A stretch of 64,000 nt of DNA from Massilia sp. HP4 (GCF_005222695.1 NZ_STGG01000064.1:213185-277184); one strand, 5' to 3'; shown: positions 1 through 8,367, counted from the first letter of the stretch. Notes: a model not told the origin generated them from the letters alone. Numbers and translations: made by a program.

Positions 1-227
1 CCAACCAGATCGGCACCTTCTTCGAGTCCTATCCGAACCAGCAGGAAGGCCGCACCGAGATCGCCAACCACCTGCAGCGCTTCTGGGCGCCGCGCATGCG
101 CAGCCAGCTGTTTTCGCACATCGACCAGACGCAGGGCGAAGGACTCAGGCCGATCGTGATCGAGGCGCTGGTCGAGCACCGGCGCGAGCACATGCCGCCG
201 CCGCCGCCGGGTGGCGACGCGGGCTGA
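1..227 (+). CDS. fdsD: NAD-dependent formate dehydrogenase delta subunit (partial, 5' end missing)
   Basis: The first in-frame codon is at position 3, and 74 residues remain before TGA at 225-227. The fragment contains IANHLQRFWAPRMR and IGTFFESYP, typical of FdsD, a small protein of roughly 70-85 residues encoded last in fds operons and needed for soluble molybdenum formate dehydrogenase. Only a short N-terminal piece is missing; fdsGBA would lie to the left. It ends in a proline run (PPPPP). Formate oxidation is the last step of the oxalate pathway encoded just downstream, so the location fits. The family call rests on recognised motifs, not a search. Confidence 0.85.
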   Translation, partial: NQIGTFFESYPNQQEGRTEIANHLQRFWAPRMRSQLFSHIDQTQGEGLRPIVIEALVEHRREHMPPPPPGGDAG

Positions 228-326
228 TCCCGCAGGTACGGTCCGTTGACCTGGGGTGGACGGCTTGCCCGCCCATCCCACTCCATCCCCCCACCCGGCG
301 ATTTCCATCGATCGCCAGGCAGGTTT

Positions 327-755
327 TCAGGCCTGCGCCATCTCGAGTTGCGCCAGGCGCGCGCGCAGCTTGCGCTCCTCGCCCCAGCGTTCGGTCTCGT
401 CGCGCACCAGGGCGATGATCGACGTCACTTCCCCACCAGGACCATGCAGTAGCGCGACCGTAAACGCGATCGACAAGGGCTTGTCGTCCTTGTGCAACGC
501 CGGCACGCGCAGCACGTCGGCGCCGTAGCGCGTCTCGCCGGTGGCCATGGTCTTGTGGTAGCCGTCCCAGTGACGCTGGCGCTGGCGCTGCGGGATGATC
601 AGGTCCAGCGACTGGCCGATCGCCTCGCTCTCGGTGAAGCCGAAGATGCGCGTCGCGGCCGCATTCCAGAAAGTGATGTTGCCTGCCGCATCGCACACGA
701 CGACGGCGTCGCCCAGGGCCTGCAGCAGTTGTTGAAAATCGATATTGGTTTGCAT
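327..755 (-). CDS. Stand-alone PAS domain protein
   Basis: The protein has 142 residues when started at the ATG at 755, which follows a GGGGGAAGAA ribosome binding site; an ATG at 809 lacks one. One PAS fold fills residues 5-125 (DAVVVCDAAGNITFWNAAA, then IFGFTESEAIGQ), followed by a short charged helix (ERWGEERKLRARLAQLEMA). There is no kinase, cyclase or output domain, so it is a free sensor module or is paired with an effector elsewhere. The hairpin after frc lies just upstream. Its position between fds and the oxalate genes suggests, but does not show, a role in redox or substrate sensing. Confidence 0.75.
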   Translation of the reverse strand: MQTNIDFQQLLQALGDAVVVCDAAGNITFWNAAATRIFGFTESEAIGQSLDLIIPQRQRQRHWDGYHKTMATGETRYGADVLRVPALHKDDKPLSIAFTVALLHGPGGEVTSIIALVRDETERWGEERKLRARLAQLEMAQA

Positions 756-778
756 GATTATTCTTCCCCCGTAAATGC

Positions 779-808
779 AAAATGCGCGCCGCAAGCAGAC
801 GGCGCGCA
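779..808 (-). terminator. Rho-independent terminator after frc
   Basis: Read on the minus strand, a 9-bp stem TGCGCGCCG / CGGCGCGCA with an 8-nt loop is followed by TTTT. It lies about 30 bases past the frc stop and just before the PAS gene, so it would end the oxc-frc transcript. Confidence 0.65.
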
Positions 809-840
809 CCAGACCTTCATTTATCCTACCAGGCTGCCGG

Positions 841-2091
841 TCACACCACCTGCTTCTCGTGCAGCGCCGCGATATCCCTGCTGCTGTAGCCCAGGCTTTC
901 CAGCACCTCGTCGGTGTGTTCGCCCAGCAGCGGCGAACCCTTGATCTCGACCTTCATGTCCGAGAACTTGATCGGGCTGCCCACGGTCAGGTACTTGCCG
1001 CGTTCCTTGTGGTCGACCTCGGCGATCGTGCCGCTGGCGCGCAGCGATGGATCGGCGGCGATCTCTTTCATCGACAGCACCGGCGAGCAGGGAATGTCGA
1101 ACTTGCGCAGGATGTCGACCGCCTCGAACTTGGTCTTGTCCTTCAGCCAGTCTTCGATCGTGCCAAAGATGGCGAAGATCTTGTCCTGGCGCGCGCCGGC
1201 CGTCATGTAGGCCGGGTCGTCGATCCACTCTTCCTTGCCCAGCGCCTTGCAGATCGGCGCCCAGGCGTGGCCCTGGATGGTGAAGTAGATGTAGGCGTTG
1301 GGGTCGGTTTCCCAGCCCTTGCACTTGAGCACCCAGCCCGGCTGGCCGCCGCCGCCGGCATTGCCGCCACGCGGGACGACGTCCGAGAACGAGCCGTGCG
1401 GATACTGCGGATACTCTTCCAGGTAGCCGACCCGGTCCAGGCGCTGCTGGTCGCGCAATTTCACACGGCACAGGTTCAGCACGCTGTCCTGCATCGATAC
1501 CGCCACCTTCTGGCCCTTGCCCGAGACGTCGCGCGCGCGCAGGGCGGTCAGGATGCCGATCGCCAGGTGCATGCCGGTATTGCTGTCGCCCAGGGCGGCC
1601 GCGCTGACGGTTGGCGGACCGTCGTCGAAACCGGTGGTCGAGGCCGCGCCGCCGGCGCACTGCGCCACGTTTTCGTAGACCTTCAGGTCTTCGTAGTGGT
1701 GGCCGTCGCTGAAGCCCTTGACCGAAGCGACGATCATGCCTGGGTTCAGTTCCTTGATGTGTTCCCAGGTAAAGCCCATGCGGTCGAGCGCGCCCGGACC
1801 GAAGTTCTCGACCAGCACGTCCGACTCCTTGATCAGCTTGGTCAGGATTTCCTTGCCTTCGGGCTTCTTGGTATCCAGCGTCAGCGAACGCTTGTTACTG
1901 TTGAGCATGGTGAAATACAGGGCGTCGACGCCAGGGATGTCGCGCAGCTGCGAGCGCGTGACGTCGCCGGCGCCGGGGCGCTCGACCTTGATCACGTCGG
2001 CGCCGAACCATGCCAGCAGCTGGGTGCAGGCCGGACCGGCCTGGACGTGGGTGAAATCGATGATCTTGATGCCTTCGAGTGGTTTGCTCAT
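841..2091 (-). CDS. frc: Formyl-CoA:oxalate CoA-transferase (first copy)
   Basis: This class III CoA-transferase moves CoA from formyl-CoA to oxalate, giving oxalyl-CoA and formate. The ATG at 2091 follows GGAG and gives 416 residues, close to FRC/YfdW; an upstream in-frame ATG adds five residues. Family landmarks fall at the positions known for the Oxalobacter enzyme: Gln17 (THVQAGP), catalytic Asp169 (ALGDSNTG) and an intact tetraglycine loop (NAGGGGQPGW). It lies 105 bases after oxc on the same strand and is probably co-transcribed with it. A paralogue lies at 13952-15199. The name is secure as a family; substrate preference is inferred from context. Confidence 0.95.
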   Translation of the reverse strand: MSKPLEGIKIIDFTHVQAGPACTQLLAWFGADVIKVERPGAGDVTRSQLRDIPGVDALYFTMLNSNKRSLTLDTKKPEGKEILTKLIKESDVLVENFGPGALDRMGFTWEHIKELNPGMIVASVKGFSDGHHYEDLKVYENVAQCAGGAASTTGFDDGPPTVSAAALGDSNTGMHLAIGILTALRARDVSGKGQKVAVSMQDSVLNLCRVKLRDQQRLDRVGYLEEYPQYPHGSFSDVVPRGGNAGGGGQPGWVLKCKGWETDPNAYIYFTIQGHAWAPICKALGKEEWIDDPAYMTAGARQDKIFAIFGTIEDWLKDKTKFEAVDILRKFDIPCSPVLSMKEIAADPSLRASGTIAEVDHKERGKYLTVGSPIKFSDMKVEIKGSPLLGEHTDEVLESLGYSSRDIAALHEKQVV

Positions 2092-2196
2092 GATGTCAGT
2101 CTCCATTGTTCAGTCGATATTGCGGGCCCCGCCGGCGGCCTTGTGGGCGCCGGCGGTCGTGCGTGTCGCTGTACTACTGTTATGTCAGCTGCGATG

Positions 2197-3903
2197 TCAC
2201 TTTTTCGCGTTGCTTTGCGGATTCAGATTGGTCAGGCGGCCGCTCTCGGTGCCGGCGGTCTCGTCGATCACGGCATTGATCAGGGCGGGCTTGCCGGCAG
2301 CGATCGCCTCGGCCAGGGCGCGGGTCAGTTCTTCGGGCGTGGTGGCGTGGTAGCCGATGCCGCCGAAGGCCTCGATCATCTTGTCGTAGCGCGCGTTCTT
2401 GACGAACACGGTCGGGGCCACGTCCTTGCCGCCGGTCGGATTGACGTCGGTGCCGCGGTACACGCCGTTGTTGTTGAAGATGATGGTCGTGACCGGCAGC
2501 TCGTAACGGCAGATGGTCTCGAGTTCCATGCCGGAGAAACCGAAGGCGCTGTCGCCCTCGATCGCGACCACCGGCTTGCCGCTGACGACGGCCGCGCCGA
2601 TCGCGTAGCCCATGCCGATGCCCATGATGCCCCAGGTGCCGGAGTCGAAACGCTTGCGCGGCTGGTACTGGTCGACGATGCTGCGCGCATAGTCGAGGGT
2701 ATTGGCGCCTTCGTTCACCAGGTTGATGTCCGGATGCTGCTTGAGCACGTCGCGGATGGCGCGCAGCGCGGTGTGGAAGTTCATCGGCACCGATTCGCGA
2801 TTGAGCAGCGCCGCCATCTTGGCCGTGTTCTGCTCCTTGCGCTCGGCGATCGGGCCCAGCCACTCGGCATCGGGCTTGGCGATGCCGGCGCCGTCGAGGC
2901 CTTCGAGCAGCGCCGCCACGCAGGAACCGATATCGCCGATCAGCGGCGCGGCGATCGCCACATTGCTGTCGATCTCGGTCGGCGAGATATCGATCTGCAC
3001 GAATTGCTTGGGCTTGCCCCAGGTCTTCCCCTTGCCGTGCGCCAGCAGCCAGTTCAGGCGCGCGCCGATCAGCACCACCACGTCGGCCTCGGCCAGCACG
3101 TAGGAGCGCGCTGCCGATGCAGACTGCGGGTGCGTATCCGGCAGCAGGCCCTTGGCCATCGACATCGGCAGATAGGGAATGCCGGAGCGCTCGACCAGCG
3201 CGCGGATGTCGTCGTCGGCCTGCGCGTAGGCGGCGCCCTTGCCGAGCAGGATCAGCGGCTTCTTGGCGCCCTTGATCAGGGCCAAAGCGCGCTGCACCGA
3301 ATCCGGGGCCGGCAACTGGCGCGGCACCGGGTCGACCACCTTGATCAGCGAGCGCTTGGCGTGGCCGGCCTCGATGGTCTGCGCCAGCAGCTGGGCCGGC
3401 AGGTCGAGATAGACACCGCCCGGGCGGCCCGAGACGGCGGCGCGGATCGCGCGGGCGACGCCGATGCCGATGTCCTCGGCCTTGTTGATGCGGTAGGACG
3501 CCTTGGCATACGGCTTGGCCGCATTCAGCTGATCCATTTCTTCGTAATCGCCTTGCTGCAGGTCGACGATCTCGCGTTCGCTGGATCCCGAAATCAGGAT
3601 CATCGGGAAGCAGTTGGTGGTCGCGTTGGCCAGTGCCGTCAGGCCGTTGAGGAAGCCCGGCGCCGAGACGGTCAGGCAAATACCCGGCTTTTGCGTCATG
3701 TAGCCGGCGATGGCTGCGGCATTGCCGGCATTCTGTTCATGGCGGAAGCCGATGAAGCGCATTCCTTCGGCCTGCGCCAGGCGCGCCAGGTCGGTAATTG
3801 GAATGCCGACCAGGCCGAAGATCGTATCGATGTCGTTGTGTTTCAGCGCATCGATTACCAGGTGGAAGCCGTCGGTCACGTCTACCGATACGTGGTTAGT
3901 CAT
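2197..3903 (-). CDS. oxc: Oxalyl-CoA decarboxylase
   Basis: This thiamine-diphosphate enzyme converts oxalyl-CoA to formyl-CoA and CO2; formyl-CoA then feeds back to Frc. It has 568 residues, the same as the Oxalobacter formigenes enzyme. The cofactor-activating glutamate is Glu56 in GFRHEQNAGN, and the C-terminal ThDP/Mg motif is GDSAFGFSG...FNNNG. The start ATG at 3903 follows GGAGACAGCA. It is the first gene of the oxc-frc operon. A TTGACCATGGTCAA palindrome sits 87 bases upstream, between it and a divergent Crp/Fnr-type gene, so control by that protein is likely but inferred. Confidence 0.97.
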   Translation of the reverse strand: MTNHVSVDVTDGFHLVIDALKHNDIDTIFGLVGIPITDLARLAQAEGMRFIGFRHEQNAGNAAAIAGYMTQKPGICLTVSAPGFLNGLTALANATTNCFPMILISGSSEREIVDLQQGDYEEMDQLNAAKPYAKASYRINKAEDIGIGVARAIRAAVSGRPGGVYLDLPAQLLAQTIEAGHAKRSLIKVVDPVPRQLPAPDSVQRALALIKGAKKPLILLGKGAAYAQADDDIRALVERSGIPYLPMSMAKGLLPDTHPQSASAARSYVLAEADVVVLIGARLNWLLAHGKGKTWGKPKQFVQIDISPTEIDSNVAIAAPLIGDIGSCVAALLEGLDGAGIAKPDAEWLGPIAERKEQNTAKMAALLNRESVPMNFHTALRAIRDVLKQHPDINLVNEGANTLDYARSIVDQYQPRKRFDSGTWGIMGIGMGYAIGAAVVSGKPVVAIEGDSAFGFSGMELETICRYELPVTTIIFNNNGVYRGTDVNPTGGKDVAPTVFVKNARYDKMIEAFGGIGYHATTPEELTRALAEAIAAGKPALINAVIDETAGTESGRLTNLNPQSNAKK

Positions 3904-3989
3904 TGCTGTCTCCAGTTATTGTCGCTCCGGGCCGAACGCGATGTGTATCGCCCGCAAACCATCATAGCCAGCACGCCTGATTTGTCTCA

Positions 3990-4003
3990 TTGACCATGGT
4001 CAA
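3990..4003. promoter_or_regulatory. Palindromic Crp/Fnr-type operator TTGAC-CATG-GTCAA
   Basis: This is a perfect 14-bp palindrome with FNR-like half-sites (TTGA-N6-TCAA), in the divergent region between oxc and the Crp/Fnr-type gene. Related sites occur at 6632, 15327 and 17227. Assignment to the neighbouring regulator is inference. Confidence 0.6.
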
Positions 4004-4046
4004 TTTTGGCCGCATGATGCGAGAATCAAGAAAAACGGCAGCGTTC

Positions 4047-4655
4047 ATGACGACTATTGCAAATCACGCGGAACGAAACATCATCCGTCTTCAGCTGAAG
4101 CAAAACGTGGTGCTCAAGGAACTGCGCGACAGCGAGATGGCCGCGCTCGAGCCGTACCTGACGATCGAGAATCACCAGAAGGGCGACCTGCTGATGAACC
4201 AGGGCGTGCAAGAGATGTCGCAGTACTTCATCCTCGATGGCATCCTCAAGCGCCAGGTCTCGAACCAGGAAGCGAAGGAGATGATCCTGCGCTTTTCGGC
4301 CGAGCGCGATATCGAGACCAGCTACGCCGCCTGGTGCCTCAAGATGCCGACGCCATTCAGCATCGCCTGCGTCACCAAGGTGCGCGTGGCGCGCATGCCG
4401 CTGCCGCAATGGGTCGACTATATGCGCAGCCACAGCACCGTGAAGCAGGCCTTCGAGTACGAGGTCATGAACCTGATGAGCGCCATCATGGCGCATACGA
4501 TCACGCTGCATCTGCTCGATGCGCCGGGCCGGGTGCATCGCTTCGTGCGCAAGCATCCGGATTTGTTCGAACGGCTGCCGAAGAAGGAATTGGCGGCGTA
4601 CCTGAACCTGTCGCCAGAGACGCTGAGCCGCTTGAAGAATCGGGGGAAGATTTGA
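4047..4655 (+). CDS. Crp/Fnr-family transcriptional regulator
   Basis: From the ATG at 4047 the protein has 202 residues. It has a cyclic-nucleotide-binding-like beta roll (residues 25-115, with QKGDLLMNQG and YFILDGILKRQVSN) and a C-terminal helix-turn-helix (KKELAAYLNLSPETLSRLKNRG). The recognition helix has the E-x-x-S-R pattern used by FNR to read TTGA half-sites. Only two cysteines are present and no FNR iron-sulfur cluster motif, so it is not an oxygen sensor of FNR type; the ligand is unknown. In-frame ATGs at 3996, 4014 and 4017 would place the palindrome at 3990 partly inside or beside the gene, so 4047 is preferred, though its ribosome site is weak. It probably controls the oxalate genes. 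Confidence 0.85.
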   Translation: MTTIANHAERNIIRLQLKQNVVLKELRDSEMAALEPYLTIENHQKGDLLMNQGVQEMSQYFILDGILKRQVSNQEAKEMILRFSAERDIETSYAAWCLKMPTPFSIACVTKVRVARMPLPQWVDYMRSHSTVKQAFEYEVMNLMSAIMAHTITLHLLDAPGRVHRFVRKHPDLFERLPKKELAAYLNLSPETLSRLKNRGKI

Positions 4656-4657
4656 AG

Positions 4658-4724
4658 GCGTCAACGAAATGTTCTACTTCGTTGACGCAGATACGGCGCC
4701 CCTGCAAAGGCAGGGGCGATCTGC
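4658..4724. repeat. Two strong inverted repeats between convergent genes
   Basis: The first hairpin has an 11-bp stem (GCGTCAACGAA, 4658-4668, with 4678-4688). The second has CGCCCCTGC / GCAGGGGCG (4697-4705 with 4710-4718) inside an outer GCAGAT/ATCTGC pairing. Neither has a T tract. They lie between the convergent regulator and panE-like genes and may act as bidirectional transcript ends. Confidence 0.5.
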
Positions 4725-4733
4725 ACATGGCGA

Positions 4734-5753
4734 TCAGACTGTCGTGACGGCCCTCTGCAGCCTGACCCCGCCACCTTCCTCGGTCATGGTCTGCTCCAGC
4801 AGCTTGACCAGCGCATAGGCCGAATCGATATGCGGCGTCGGCGTGTCGGTCATGCGCGCCAGTTCGATCACCGAGCCGACCAGCGCATCGATTTCGGGCC
4901 CCCTTCCCGCCTCGACGTCTTGCAGCATCGAAGTCTTGTGCTTGCCGATCTGCGCCGCGCCCTCGATGCGCCGGTCCAGGGTCACGCGGAACGTGATGCC
5001 CAGCTTGCTGGCGACCGCTTCCGCCTCGCGCATCATCTCCGCCGCCAGGTCGCGGGTGAGCGGATACTCGCAGATATCGACCAAAGTCGAATGGGCCAGC
5101 GCGCTGATCGGGTTGAAGCTGACATTACCCCACAGCTTGAGCCAGATCTCGGCGCGGATATTGTCCAGCACCGGCGACTTGAAGCCGGCATGCTGGAAGC
5201 AGCGCGATACCGCCGCCACCCGCTCGCTCGACGTGCCATCGAGTTCGCCCAGCGGAAAGCGCGTGCCTTCGATATGCCGGATCACGCCCGGCGCGAGCAG
5301 TTCCGCGGCCGGATACACCACGCAACCCAGTACCCGATCGGGCGGGATCCGGCGCGCCAGCTCGCCGCCGGCGTCGACGCTGCGCACGGTGCGCCCGTCG
5401 AACTCGCCGCCATGGCGATGGAAATACCAGAACGGTATGCCGTTCTGCATCGTCACCACCACGGTCTGTGGACCGAACAGCTTGCCGATCTGGCTTGACA
5501 CGCCATCGACCTGGTGCGCCTTGAGCGCCAGGATCACCAGGTCCTGCTCGCCGGCCTCGTCATAGTTGTCGGTGGCGCGTACGCCTGCCGCCACCTTCTC
5601 TTCGCCGTCCATCTCGATGAGCTTGATGCCATTCGTGCGAATCGCCGCCAGATTGGCGCCCCGCACGATGAACGTCACCTCCTCGCCGGCCAGCGCCAGC
5701 CTGGCGCCGACCAGGCCGCCGATTGCCCCCGCTCCAATTACTGCGATCTTCAT
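4734..5753 (-). CDS. 2-dehydropantoate 2-reductase family protein (PanE-like)
   Basis: The protein has 339 residues, starting at an ATG after GGAGCAGGTC. The N-terminus carries the Rossmann motif GAGAIGGLVGARLA, and the family core is visible (LALKAHQVD, MQNGIPFW, NVSFNPISAL, TSMLQDVEAGRGPEID). PanE reduces 2-dehydropantoate to pantoate with NADPH. This copy sits 45 bases behind a fumarylacetoacetase-fold gene in an oxalate island, away from panB/panC, so it may instead reduce another 2-oxo acid. The specific substrate cannot be read from the sequence. Confidence 0.8.
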   Translation of the reverse strand: MKIAVIGAGAIGGLVGARLALAGEEVTFIVRGANLAAIRTNGIKLIEMDGEEKVAAGVRATDNYDEAGEQDLVILALKAHQVDGVSSQIGKLFGPQTVVVTMQNGIPFWYFHRHGGEFDGRTVRSVDAGGELARRIPPDRVLGCVVYPAAELLAPGVIRHIEGTRFPLGELDGTSSERVAAVSRCFQHAGFKSPVLDNIRAEIWLKLWGNVSFNPISALAHSTLVDICEYPLTRDLAAEMMREAEAVASKLGITFRVTLDRRIEGAAQIGKHKTSMLQDVEAGRGPEIDALVGSVIELARMTDTPTPHIDSAYALVKLLEQTMTEEGGGVRLQRAVTTV

Positions 5754-5768
5754 GACCTGCTCCCTATC

Positions 5769-5810
5769 GTTTACTCGAAACTGTTTACGTGAAACTGTCT
5801 ACTCGAACCG
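5769..5810. repeat. Three tandem 14-bp repeats
   Basis: Three contiguous units, GTTTACTCGAAACT, GTTTACGTGAAACT and GTCTACTCGAACCG, span the 45-bp gap between the hydrolase gene and the panE-like gene and run into the hydrolase stop codon (5799-5801). Confidence 0.7.
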
Positions 5811-6566
5811 ATTGATGAGCTTTCCGATGCCGTCGATTTCCACCTCGACCGTGCTGCCGGGCCGCATCGAGCCGACACCGACCGATGTCCCGCACAGCAG
5901 GAGGTCGCCCGGCTCCAATGTCATGTCCTGGGAAATCTTGCTGACCAGCTCGGCCACCGAAAACACCATGTCGTTGATCGGATAATCCTGGCGCACCTCG
6001 CCGTTCAGGGTCGTGCGCACGACCAGCATCGCCGGGTTGAGTCCGGTGGCGATCACCGGACCGAACGGGCAAAAGGTGTCGAAGCCCTTGGCGCGCACCC
6101 ATTGGGGAAAGGTGGGGTCGCGCCCGATGATGTCGCCCACCGTGACATCGTTGACGCAGGTGTAGCCGAACACGTGGTCGAGCGCTTCTTCTACCGCGAC
6201 CCCGCTGCAATGGCGGCCGATCACGATCGCCAGCTCGCCCTCGAACGCCACCTTGCCTTCGCAACGCGGCTTGCGGATCGTGCCGCCCGGCGCCAGGTAG
6301 GACGTCGCTGGTTTCATCAGGTACAGCGGTTCGCTCGGGGGCGCCAGGCCCAGCTTCTGGCCGAGCGCGTGAAAATTGTTCCACATCGCCAGCACCTTGC
6401 CGGGCACGCACGGGGTGAGCACCTCGACCTCGTCCAGGTTCAGCGCCAGGTCGGTGCGGCTCGGGCTGTCGAACATATCGCCCTTGAAGATCCGGATCTT
6501 GTCGCCCTCGATCGTGCCGAAACGTATGGTGTCGAGGTGTTGAAAGCGTATCCAGTGTCGGATCAT
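5799..6566 (-). CDS. Fumarylacetoacetate hydrolase-fold protein
   Basis: The protein has 255 residues. The FAH C-terminal fold is evident: FEGELAIVIG and GYTCVNDVTVGD carry the acidic metal ligands, followed by WVRAKGFDTFCPFGP and PGDLLLCGTSVGVG. Members hydrolyse or decarboxylate C-C bonds in 2-oxo acids (acylpyruvases, oxaloacetate decarboxylases, hydratases). It is upstream of the panE-like gene and probably co-transcribed. The ribosome site before the ATG at 6566 is weak. A TTGAC-CACG-GTTAA site 66 bases upstream matches the operator before oxc, tying this pair to the oxalate regulon. The exact reaction is unknown. Confidence 0.88.
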   Translation of the reverse strand: MIRHWIRFQHLDTIRFGTIEGDKIRIFKGDMFDSPSRTDLALNLDEVEVLTPCVPGKVLAMWNNFHALGQKLGLAPPSEPLYLMKPATSYLAPGGTIRKPRCEGKVAFEGELAIVIGRHCSGVAVEEALDHVFGYTCVNDVTVGDIIGRDPTFPQWVRAKGFDTFCPFGPVIATGLNPAMLVVRTTLNGEVRQDYPINDMVFSVAELVSKISQDMTLEPGDLLLCGTSVGVGSMRPGSTVEVEIDGIGKLINRFE

Positions 6567-6631
6567 GGGAGGTCTCTCGGGCGTCGGGTCAGGGGATGGT
6601 CTGATTGTGGAATAAGCAATTCCGCATATCC

Positions 6632-6645
6632 TTGACCACGGTTAA
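6632..6645. promoter_or_regulatory. Operator-like palindrome TTGAC-CACG-GTTAA
   Basis: One mismatch separates the half-sites. It lies 66 bases before the FAH-fold gene start and is closely similar to the perfect site at 3990-4003. Confidence 0.5.
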
Positions 6646-6663
6646 GATTCGAAAATCTCTACC

Positions 6664-6981
6664 TCAGACCCCAATCTGCCGCTGCTGGAGCGCGGACCAG
6701 TCGATGAAGGCGGCCGGATTGCAGCCGGCTGCGCTCAGTTGTTCGCCGCAACGCTGCTTGGCATCCAGGATCGCCTCGACCAGGAAATCGGCATCGTGCG
6801 CGGTCAAGAGGTGGGGCTGGTGCCGCGCCAGGTAGTTGCGCAAGCCGGTGCGGTCATCGGCGTCGCCGATCGCGCTCGCATAGAGCCGGTTATCCCAGAC
6901 CCAGCTCAGTCCCAGTTCATGAAAAGCCGCGTTGTAGGCATTGCATTCGGCATCGGCATTGCTGTTGCGGAACGTCGTCAT
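6664..6981 (-). CDS. Hypothetical protein, 105 residues
   Basis: I do not recognise the family. The protein is acidic and soluble, with no signal peptide or membrane segment (MTTFRNSNADAECNAYNAAF at the start, then ELGLSWVWDNRLYASA). The ATG at 6981 follows GGAGAGTGCC, a good ribosome site, and codon use matches its neighbours, so it is probably real. It is transcribed away from the LysR gene at 7113, and a LysR-controlled divergent promoter at 6982-7112 is possible. No function is inferred. Confidence 0.65.
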   Translation of the reverse strand: MTTFRNSNADAECNAYNAAFHELGLSWVWDNRLYASAIGDADDRTGLRNYLARHQPHLLTAHDADFLVEAILDAKQRCGEQLSAAGCNPAAFIDWSALQQRQIGV

Positions 6982-7112
6982 GGCACTCTCCAGGTTGGTG
7001 GTTGCGGTCGAGCTGTCTTGAAACCATCGTAATCGAACGAAATGATTAGCAACAGTGAAAGTTTTTACGGATAATCATTCACGATTACTTATGATCACTG
7101 CCGGGAGAAGCG

Positions 7113-8045
7113 ATGAAGAACGCCACACTACGCCAGTTGAAGGTGTTCGAGGCCGTCGCGCGCCGCCTCAGCTTTTCACGCGCCGCCGAAGAACTGCACC
7201 TGACCCAACCAGCCGTGTCGACCCAGGTCCGCGCCCTCGAAGGCCACGTCGGCATGCCCCTGTTCGAACAACTGGGCAAGAAGGTCTTTTTGACCCAGGC
7301 CGGCGACGAGCTGTTGCATTTTTGCCGCGCGATCATCCAGCAGTTCGATGAGGCCGAAGACGCGATGGCACAGCTCAAGGGGATCGCCGGCGGCAAGCTG
7401 AACGTGGCGGTCATCAGTGCCGGCGATTACTTTTTCCCCCAGCTGATGGTCGCCTTCGCGCGCCAGCATCCGGGCGTGCAGCTGAACCTGACGGTGCACA
7501 ACCGCGAAGAGCTGCTGGGCGAACTGGCGGCGAACCGCACAGACCTTGCCGTCATGGTGCGTCCGCCTGCCGAACTCGACACGCAGAACGATGCGTTCGC
7601 GCCCCACCCCTATGTGATCGTGGGCGCACCAGACCACCCGCTGGCGGGACGTGGCCCTATTGCGATGGAGGAATTGATCCGTCAGCCGTTCGTGGTACGC
7701 GAACCGGGTTCCGATACCTGGTTCTCGATGGAAGATGCATTCGGCAAGCACTTGGCCAGCCTGAACGTGGCGATGGAAATCAAGAGCACCGAGACGATCA
7801 AGCAGGCGGTGATCGCCGGGATGGGACTGGGCTTTCTGTCGGCCCATACGATCGGCCACGAACTCGCCGCGCGCAGCCTGGTGGTGCTGGAAGTCGAAGG
7901 TTTTCCATTGATGCTAAACTGGTACGTGGTGCACCGCCGCGAGAAGCGGTTGCCTCCCGTAGCGCGGGCGTTTCGCCAGTTCCTGCTCGATGAAGGAGCC
8001 CAGCGAATTGCCCGCTTGATTCCAGCGTCGCATCCTGGCGCATAG
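7113..8045 (+). CDS. LysR-family transcriptional regulator (CbbR-like)
   Basis: The protein has 310 residues. The N-terminal winged helix-turn-helix is clear (LRQLKVFEAVARRLSFSRAA, then EELHLTQPAVSTQVRALEG) and is followed by a periplasmic-binding-like effector domain (GKLNVAVISAGDYFFPQLMV onward). Wording such as HLTQPAVSTQVRALE resembles CbbR, which controls carbon fixation genes, but no cbb genes are in the window. It is divergent from the 105-residue hypothetical gene. The ligand is unknown. A LysR gene in a C1/C2-acid island could respond to a phosphorylated or organic acid, but this is a guess. Confidence 0.9.
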   Translation: MKNATLRQLKVFEAVARRLSFSRAAEELHLTQPAVSTQVRALEGHVGMPLFEQLGKKVFLTQAGDELLHFCRAIIQQFDEAEDAMAQLKGIAGGKLNVAVISAGDYFFPQLMVAFARQHPGVQLNLTVHNREELLGELAANRTDLAVMVRPPAELDTQNDAFAPHPYVIVGAPDHPLAGRGPIAMEELIRQPFVVREPGSDTWFSMEDAFGKHLASLNVAMEIKSTETIKQAVIAGMGLGFLSAHTIGHELAARSLVVLEVEGFPLMLNWYVVHRREKRLPPVARAFRQFLLDEGAQRIARLIPASHPGA

Positions 8046-8211
8046 CGGTTTTGCAGACAGTACTGTCGCGCTGCAGCATGCGCGACAGCGGTAGTTCAAT
8101 GTCAACAACATTCACGGCCGTAATAACTGGTATCAGAACTCGAAATTGGAAGCTGCGGGAAGTTGGCCCTATATTTACCTCGTCGAACAAACCAACTTTC
8201 AGGAGCTCATC

Positions 8212-8367
8212 ATGATCAACGCACCAGCCCAAACCACTTACGCAGCACCTTCGCACTCGCTGCTGTCGCTCGTCGTCGCTTTCTTCACCCTGAGCCTGCG
8301 CGAAAAGCTCGAACCAGGCTACACCGGCCAGGATTCCGACCCGGCCTACTACGGTTGCGGCCTGTAA
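8212..8367 (+). CDS. Small hypothetical membrane-associated protein, 51 residues
   Basis: The ATG at 8212 follows AGGAG at ideal spacing. The peptide has a hydrophobic core (LLSLVVAFFTLSL) followed by a polar tail ending DPAYYGCGL. An upstream promoter-like TATATTTACC stretch supports independent transcription. No family is recognised. The sequence looks protein-like, and the start signal is the main evidence. Confidence 0.55.
   Translation: MINAPAQTTYAAPSHSLLSLVVAFFTLSLREKLEPGYTGQDSDPAYYGCGL

Noticed and set aside
775..3993. A 1072-codon plus-strand ORF across frc and oxc
   Set aside because: It is a shadow of two well-supported minus-strand genes. High GC leaves the opposite frame open, and the amino-acid content is His/Asp/Arg-rich without domains.
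4047..4655. FNR-type oxygen sensor
   Set aside because: The recognition helix is FNR-like, but the N-terminal cysteine cluster is absent and there are only two cysteines, so a [4Fe-4S] sensor is not supported.
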